From JAXLXE01 sp046328115 (GTDB taxonomy: Bacteria > Chloroflexota > UBA6077 > JACCZL01), in NCBI GenBank assembly GCA_046328115.1, contig JAXLXE010000005.1, positions 186,001 through 250,000 of the forward strand: a stretch of 64,000 nucleotides of DNA. The letters are read 5' to 3'. This document shows, piece after piece, positions 59,801 to 64,000 of the stretch; position 1 is the stretch's first letter, and every line of letters begins with the position of its first letter. The position numbers and the translations under genes were made by a program. The notes below the pieces were generated by a model that had not been told where the DNA came from, did no database searches, and saw nothing but the letters and a program-made list of their open reading frames with translations.

Positions 59801-61592
59801 CGCGGGATTGTTTGAGGGCACCTCAATCAACCGGCTTACGCAGCTAGCATGCGCCTTCTCCAGCGCCACCGGAGCCGTAGGGGCTACCGGACGCGTGCTG
59901 GCAGGTCAGACCTACTTCCTCCAGATTTCCAGCGGGCTATCGGAGGGTGGCCAGTTCACGGTGTCGCTCGCGATCGTGGGTGCTCCGGTGAACGATCAGT
60001 TCGCGAACGCCTTTCCCATCACGGTCCCGGGCAAACTCGGCGCGAGCTTCGTGGGCGCCACAACAGAGCCGCGAGAGCCACTCAGCTGTTCGCGAGGCCC
60101 CTCCGTCTGGTACGCGCTACCACCCCTGCCAGGCGGCCTCGTGCGATTTGACGTCGCGGACGGTACGGCAGCACTGTCGCTGTACGCCGGAACCTCGCTC
60201 GACGATCTGCGGACGGTGCGCTGCGGGTTCGACGACATTGAGATAGACCTGGTCGCCGGTCAGCGGTACTTCCTCCAGGTGTCACGGCTCAGCGACAGTC
60301 CCCCCGCCGTCACGATCGATGTCAGCTTTGCTGGAGCGCCACCGAACGACAATATGGACAATGCCCAGCCCGTCGCGGCCTCGGGTAGCTACGCGGGGTC
60401 GGTTGCCGGATCAACCCGCGAGGGGCGAGAGTCGGCCGCATTCTGTGGCTCCGGCGGGACCGTTTGGTACAGGTTCTCGGTGAGCACCGCCTCGGTCGCG
60501 CGCGTCACTGCTCGCACTTCCGGGGGCGCGGACCTCACGATCTCCGCGTACTCTTCTCTACCCCCGGTGGCAGCAAGCAGACTGGGCTGCGGCTCGGGCG
60601 CGGTTGAGTTCGCTGCGAAGCCGGGAGCCCAGATCTGGGTGCAGGTGTCCGCGTCGTTCGCCGCGCGCACAGATCCAAACTTCACCCTGACGATCGATCT
60701 CATCGGGACGCCGCCGATCAACGACGACTTTGCAGCCGCCTATCCCCTCCCGGTCGGTCAGGCCGGGGCCGCGGACCTCAACAACGCCACGTCTGAGCCG
60801 AGCGAGCCAGCCGTGTGCGTGGCCGATCGTCGGACGGTGTGGTTCTGGACCGTGGCGCCGGCCAGCGGGAGCATGAGCGTGCAAGCACCCCCTGGAGCCG
60901 GGCTCCGGGTGGGAGTGTTCCGCGGCGGCGACATCTACTCGCTACAAACCGTGGCATGCCTGAACGGCGGCGGCACGTTTGCCGCGACCGCCGGCGAGCG
61001 GTACTACCTCCAGCTCAGCGGCACAGCGCCGACGGCCGTGAACATTGCCGTGTCCTTCGCGGGGGCGCGACCCGCGAACGACGATCGCTCTAACGCAACA
61101 GCTCTCACCCTACCCATCGCCATCGGCGGTTCAACCGTGAACGCTACCCGCGAGCTCAACGAGCCCCAACCGTTCTGCGGCGGCTCCGACGGGCCCACCG
61201 TCTGGTATCGATTCTCAGCGCCGGCCAGCGGGACCCTGCACGCTACCACCGCGAGCAGTAGCTTTGACACGGTAGTCGCCCTTTACGAGGAGTTCTCCAC
61301 GGGGTCCATCGCACAAGTCGGCTGTAACGACGACGAGGGCGGCGGTGTCACCACGTCGCGGCTGCTGGCATCTGTTCGCTCGGACAGCGCATACCTGGTA
61401 CAGGTCAGCGGAAAGAACGGCGCGACCGGAGCGCTGATCTTGAATCTCACGCTGGACACAAGCCCCACGCCCACGCGTACGCCCTCTCCCACTCAAACGC
61501 CCACGCTCGTGCCCGGTAGCGCCGTCGTGACGAGCACCCCCAAGGCGACCGCGCCGGCGGCCACCAGCGCTCCTGCTCCGCCACGGCGGTAA
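56835..61592 (+). CDS. giant secreted protein: FecR-like domain plus ten ~125-residue beta repeats
   Basis: A 1585-residue protein. After a signal peptide (about 1-36, ending APAASQ) comes a FecR-like domain (about 40-150), then a low-complexity region (about 160-285). Ten repeats of about 125 residues follow, each opening with a PPND-type phrase: the first starts at Pro290 (PPNDNF) and the tenth at 1413 (PANDDR). Each has a VWY or LWY strand, an AP(S/A)SGT motif and a Q(A/T)YY(V/L)Q end. They resemble PPC (pre-peptidase C-terminal) or related beta domains. A Thr/Pro-rich tail (about 1540-1585) closes the chain. The GTG start has no strong Shine-Dalgarno. Probably an extended adhesive or glycan-binding fibre. 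Confidence 0.88.
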   Translation: MSRSSFPAALLRWAGVIALIGLAIPAAPAASQTPFEQGVLAGVNGEVVVVFSDGSAVQPATPGVALGTGDRVATIGAAGATVALAGGVELELGGDTTLQILTHQTGAAVQVEIAQGSVIARLRGALIGGALEMLAGSVLVLAKSGTVVGLLTLEAAAFAQSAAEGGKEAQLIDRGLGLSDRAEALKTARTIANGTSLTAVGAGSPKQPPLDVIGGELGPAADNPSELLRASQEAVADALPGGTSDGIRPAGSVTGSRPRDPEKDKERKPRPAGVGDSDSSKELLDLGDHPPNDNFSDARDLSLYTRTTGTFTNATRETFEPLSRCGGDGGTVWFKVRPAQTGTFGLFFQLSGYRPVFTVYSGSRLRDLKPLGCGTSLSFHADAGQTYYVQVARYTRPAAGVSPAATTGPDSPIDRGEFDLRLTFAGAGPANDAFASAFPLTAPGFATGSLKNASVEPNEPARCDANDGSVWYVLVAPSSGTLSVTARFGSNQPDTLSVFTGPSLGALTQLGCDTERVTASVTAGQAYYVRASGSRSSESPFTITASMGTPPANDAFANAAPLAVPGTATGDTFSATVESGEPEPACSVLNATLWYRVVAPSTGTLRVRVRSTDTDFTPSVAIFEGPNVRALRELACGGGSFSSTVETSGHVTAGGVYYAQVGRTGESSGAITVETFIGQGPPNDDFATAFPIGNDVSVDSPFLGATIESHEPTDCVGFRGSIWFRITAPQTGALSIFTGGPSGWIAVYSGTTLGNLKEVACGIGGVNALLVPGQAYFVQISGVCCGPEPVAVRTKTLAPPINDSFEGAFPIGVGTPLSGDTRSATRQLDEPGECIADPTVWYKLVAPTSGTLVITLQGDGQAFPRGGLFVGSAVGNLDPLGCGTSLSSFRREIRESVTAGVLYYIQATAGNGTFSGTSRMEVGPPNDDFSTPSPITVPGSFAGDTKPATSEFHEPNNCASGDTLWYRFVAPSSGTLEITLGQVGTSRPRAGLFEGTSINRLTQLACAFSSATGAVGATGRVLAGQTYFLQISSGLSEGGQFTVSLAIVGAPVNDQFANAFPITVPGKLGASFVGATTEPREPLSCSRGPSVWYALPPLPGGLVRFDVADGTAALSLYAGTSLDDLRTVRCGFDDIEIDLVAGQRYFLQVSRLSDSPPAVTIDVSFAGAPPNDNMDNAQPVAASGSYAGSVAGSTREGRESAAFCGSGGTVWYRFSVSTASVARVTARTSGGADLTISAYSSLPPVAASRLGCGSGAVEFAAKPGAQIWVQVSASFAARTDPNFTLTIDLIGTPPINDDFAAAYPLPVGQAGAADLNNATSEPSEPAVCVADRRTVWFWTVAPASGSMSVQAPPGAGLRVGVFRGGDIYSLQTVACLNGGGTFAATAGERYYLQLSGTAPTAVNIAVSFAGARPANDDRSNATALTLPIAIGGSTVNATRELNEPQPFCGGSDGPTVWYRFSAPASGTLHATTASSSFDTVVALYEEFSTGSIAQVGCNDDEGGGVTTSRLLASVRSDSAYLVQVSGKNGATGALILNLTLDTSPTPTRTPSPTQTPTLVPGSAVVTSTPKATAPAATSAPAPPRR

Positions 61593-61726
61593 CGGGACGG
61601 TCATGGCCGGCCGCCCATGCCAGCATTGCCCACAGCCAAATCTCTGCAGTATTCTTCCCGACTCACCGCGAGGATGATCCGGAGCGCTCTGCGCTCTGAT
61701 GGTCTGCCCAGAGGGAGCGCTGCCTC

Positions 61727-62353
61727 ATGGACTGGCCGAACCCTGAGCTTGCCGCCCTGATCGCCGTTCTCGTCTTGCCGGCGCTTCTGTTCGTGGGGTG
61801 CGGCGATCCGCTGCCACCTGACGGTCCCCCCCAGCAGCCCCCTCCAGCACCACCGCCCACACCCCCGACTCCGCCAACGCCTCCGGCACCCCCGACACCA
61901 CCGCCCACGCCAACGACTGCCTTCCAGCTCAATCTTGACCCAAATCTTCAACAACCAGCGGTAGCCCAGCCACAGCTCAAGGTGCGCCGGATTGAAAGCG
62001 TCTTCTGGACGCTGCGCGACGGCAAGAACCCCACCCTGGCGGAGGTCAGCTTCCCACTCAACCCGCTCGCGCTCCTCCCCGTAGATGCGAACACCGTGTT
62101 CATCTCACCCTCGCAGCCGCCGCTCAAGACAGATGCCCGAAACTCAGACATCGGCACACGCAACGAGGTCATCTGCACTGTGACGTTGGTGCTCAGGCTC
62201 GATGACCCGGACGCGCCCGAGTCAACGGCCACCTTCAACTCCGCGCTATGGCTCCCACTGACGCTGAGCGCCAACCACGTCTACAGGCTCTCCAGCGATC
62301 TCACCACACCAGACCGCCAATTCATCCTGACCTTCGTGTCTGCAGATGGCTGA
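61727..62353 (+). CDS. lipoprotein with Pro-rich stalk, unknown function
   Basis: A 208-residue protein. A hydrophobic N-terminus ends in a LLFVGC lipobox with Cys25, then a Pro/Thr/Ala-rich stalk (about 29-64) and a C-terminal domain of about 140 residues predicted to be beta-rich, with no recognised motif. GGGAGC lies about eight bases before the ATG. It is followed by the LspA-like and Lgt-like genes on the same strand (9-base gap, then a 4-base overlap), so this lipoprotein may be a dedicated substrate of those enzymes. Confidence 0.8.
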   Translation: MDWPNPELAALIAVLVLPALLFVGCGDPLPPDGPPQQPPPAPPPTPPTPPTPPAPPTPPPTPTTAFQLNLDPNLQQPAVAQPQLKVRRIESVFWTLRDGKNPTLAEVSFPLNPLALLPVDANTVFISPSQPPLKTDARNSDIGTRNEVICTVTLVLRLDDPDAPESTATFNSALWLPLTLSANHVYRLSSDLTTPDRQFILTFVSADG

Positions 62354-62362
62354 CTCGCACCA

Positions 62363-62767
62363 ATGAGCTCACCCGCTCTCACGCTCGGGGCACTCCCACT
62401 CATCGTCGTGGCCATTGACCAGCTCGCCAAAGCGCTTGTCCTGCGCTGGACCAGCGACACCGCTGCTCAGGGGCACACCCTGGCAATGCGGCTCGGACTG
62501 TCGCAACGGCTGATGGCGTGCTTGCTGGCGGTCTTGGGTGCCGCTACGCTCCTGCTCGCGACTACGTCCGCGGTCGAGGTATCGGCGCTGGGAGGGGTGT
62601 CCGTTGCGCTGGGCGGCGCGGCGAGCAATCTGCTGGATCACCTCCATCGCGGCGCGGTGGTTGACCACCTGCGCTTCGCGCGGTGGACCTTCAACCTCGC
62701 CGACGTCGCGGTTGTTCTCGGAGCGGTGTGGGCCGTGAGCTCAGCACTGATGCGGGCCGGCGCGTGA
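62363..62767 (+). CDS. compact LspA-like signal peptidase II
   Basis: A 134-residue membrane protein matching the signal peptidase II family, which cleaves prolipoprotein signal peptides after lipidation. Visible motifs: DQLAK near residue 19 in the first helix, GGAASNLLDHL with Asp92, GAVVDHL, and FNLADVAV with Asp114, the catalytic aspartates. At 134 residues it is shorter than typical 160-residue LspA, mainly in loops. It overlaps the Lgt-like gene by four bases (GTGA). A second, full-length lspA may exist elsewhere in the genome; I cannot tell. Confidence 0.85.
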   Translation: MSSPALTLGALPLIVVAIDQLAKALVLRWTSDTAAQGHTLAMRLGLSQRLMACLLAVLGAATLLLATTSAVEVSALGGVSVALGGAASNLLDHLHRGAVVDHLRFARWTFNLADVAVVLGAVWAVSSALMRAGA

Positions 62768-63438
62768 CCGTCCAGGCCGCGCTTCCCCGGCGCGCGGTGC
62801 TTCCAGCCACGCGTGCGCTCGCCTATCGCGTATGCCTCGCAATGGGCGTCCTCGCCGGTGCACTCGCGTGCCTGGCATCGCCGGAGACCTCGGCGATCCC
62901 CCCGCCCACGCTTATCATCGCCATGGCAGTACTCACCCTGAGCGCCGCCGTTGGTTGCCGAGCTCTGTACGCGGCGCTCCACTGGCGGCGGTTCGTGGGC
63001 AGCCTGCCGCGCCTCGTCCAGTTCGGAAACAGCGGACTCAGCATATTTGGCGGTCTGATGGGCACGCTTGTCGCCGGCCCGTTCATCGCCATGATGCTCG
63101 GGGTCTCGTTCTGGCGGTCGGCTGACATCCTCGCGCCATTCGGCCTCATCGCCGCGGCCGGCGCGCGAATGGGTTGCGCGGTTCACGGCTGTTGCCGCGG
63201 GCGTACGCCGCTCCTGCCTCTGAGCGAGGCGGTTTTCCTCCTCTCCCTCGCCGCGCTCCTCCGGCTACCCGCTGCTCGCGACGGCACCATGTTCCTGGCC
63301 GCCGTCGCCTGTTACGCGGTCTGGCGGCTCGCCACGAACCAGATCCGCGCCGACCGCCATCTCACGCCGCGCCGCACCAGCTTCGCCGCGGCGGCGTTGG
63401 CCGCGGCATGCGCCGGACTAGCGACGGTGGGGCGATGA
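62764..63438 (+). CDS. Lgt-like prolipoprotein diacylglyceryl transferase relative
   Basis: A 224-residue membrane protein. Helices include LSIFGGLMGTLVAGPF and the RMGCAVHGCCRGRT segment near residues 136-149, close to the RxGC...GCC signature of the Lgt family, which attaches diacylglycerol to the lipobox Cys. It is short (typical Lgt is about 260-290) and lacks the usual HGG-type N-terminal motif, so activity is not certain. The GTG at 62764 overlaps the LspA-like stop as GTGA, which ties the two translations together; a longer frame from 62683 is rejected. With the lipoprotein upstream it forms a lipoprotein-processing set. Confidence 0.75.
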   Translation: MTVQAALPRRAVLPATRALAYRVCLAMGVLAGALACLASPETSAIPPPTLIIAMAVLTLSAAVGCRALYAALHWRRFVGSLPRLVQFGNSGLSIFGGLMGTLVAGPFIAMMLGVSFWRSADILAPFGLIAAAGARMGCAVHGCCRGRTPLLPLSEAVFLLSLAALLRLPAARDGTMFLAAVACYAVWRLATNQIRADRHLTPRRTSFAAAALAAACAGLATVGR

Positions 63439-63469
63439 GATCACGCCCCGGGGACTGGAGAGTGATTCG

Positions 63470-64000
63470 ATGCCGAACCCGCTAACTGGTGACCTTCACG
63501 CCGTCCTACAGGTGAGCGGCTCGACACTCAACCGACTCATCGCCACCATGCACCAGAACGCCCAGTCCAAGCTGAACGTGTCCCGTGTGCGCACCCACGC
63601 GTTCGTCAGAATCGGGGATGAGCTCTCCGGCCCCCGTATCAACGGAGTGGTGGGAACCGCCCGAGCCCAGATCGGTGTGCCCAGACTGGAGCTGTTTCAC
63701 GGCGAGGACTCAAAATTCGCCGTCAGCCTCGCCCTCCGCCTGTGGTACACGCCAGATGGCGGCTCCACGCCATTGCCGGAGCACATCTGGGGCAGGCTAC
63801 GCATCGTCTATCGCGTCGCGCCGGCGCAGCTCGCGGAGCTGAACGACACGCTCGCGGCCCTGAAGTTTGATGCGGACCCCAACGACGTCTCGTTCCAGTC
63901 GTTTGGGGACAGCACCATGGACGCTGCCATCACCACGCAGCTCGCGCACCTTGCCACCGAACGGTACCGCCTCTCACCCCATCCCCTCAGCTCAAGCTTC
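63470..64000 (+). CDS. unknown protein, C-terminus cut by window edge
   Basis: An open frame of 177 codons running to the right edge with no stop. GGAG lies about ten bases before the ATG. The visible part looks like a soluble, mixed alpha/beta protein (KLNVSRVRTHAFVRIGDEL and RLRIVYRVAPAQLAEL) with no signal peptide or motif that I recognise. It follows the Lgt-like gene by 31 bases and may be part of the same transcript. Function cannot be assigned from this fragment. Confidence 0.75.
   Translation, partial: MPNPLTGDLHAVLQVSGSTLNRLIATMHQNAQSKLNVSRVRTHAFVRIGDELSGPRINGVVGTARAQIGVPRLELFHGEDSKFAVSLALRLWYTPDGGSTPLPEHIWGRLRIVYRVAPAQLAELNDTLAALKFDADPNDVSFQSFGDSTMDAAITTQLAHLATERYRLSPHPLSSSF

Noticed and set aside
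56835..61592. Repeated DNA in the giant protein as a possible CRISPR or tandem-repeat array
   Set aside because: The repeats are 125-residue protein domains with diverged DNA and no short spacer-like pattern.

Overview
The window is a dense, GC-rich bacterial chromosome segment. It begins inside one gene and ends inside another. The gene mix points to a member of the Chloroflexota or a close relative, and this is an inference, not a proof. Supporting signs are LLM-class flavin/F420 oxidoreductases, large secreted CSLREA/choice-of-anchor-Q beta-helix proteins, an FGLP-type secreted protein with Ser/Thr/Pro linkers, frequent GTG and TTG starts, and many c-di-GMP and PAS signalling proteins. No rRNA, tRNA, transposase, integrase or CRISPR array was seen.

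Layout. 1-9700 (mostly minus): a truncated PHP-domain protein, an LLM oxidoreductase, a large beta-helix protein, a plus-strand heavy-metal P-type ATPase, then a HIT protein, an ADP-ribosylglycohydrolase and two tandem PilZ proteins. 10088-14594: an Hpt phosphotransfer protein, a coiled-coil protein, and an Hsp20-Lon protein-quality operon. 14683-21463: a HEAT-repeat protein and hydrolase, a PhyH-like protein, a PAS/chemoreceptor-like protein, a PAS histidine kinase and a secreted matrixin.

21692-30628 is the most notable block. It is a six-gene, tightly spaced plus-strand operon with a recognisable promoter, bounded by hairpins. It encodes a SIR2-like protein, a STAND NTPase with a membrane segment, seven WD40 repeats and TPRs, a subtilisin-like protease, a GHSFG alpha/beta hydrolase, an SPFH/band-7 protein and an NAD-kinase-like protein. 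A sensor/switch ATPase together with NAD-, protein- and lipid-directed enzymes and a membrane scaffold looks like an immune or conflict system. I cannot name it as a described one.

30713-34877: a metabolic run of Ldh-type dehydrogenase, zinc-ribbon membrane protein, methyltransferase, nitroreductase and DUF72. 35025-42840: a GGDEF-EAL protein, secreted proteins, an LPXTG-like anchored protein and a bactofilin-like membrane protein. 42921-44591: an unusual adenylate cyclase with a predicted haem-binding membrane anchor and a [2Fe-2S] domain. 44636-50981: an LLM oxidoreductase, a DHH phosphoesterase, 5-aminolevulinate synthase, a second GGDEF-EAL protein and an overlapping Tat-type lipoprotein that binds a PstS-like ligand. 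51114-61592: two beta-helix proteins, a MATE exporter and a 1585-residue FecR plus 10-repeat protein. 61727-64000: a lipoprotein next to compact LspA-like and Lgt-like genes, then a truncated unknown gene.

Recurring themes are c-di-GMP signalling (two PilZ, two GGDEF-EAL), cell-surface construction, and GC-rich perfect hairpins without U-tracts at gene ends.
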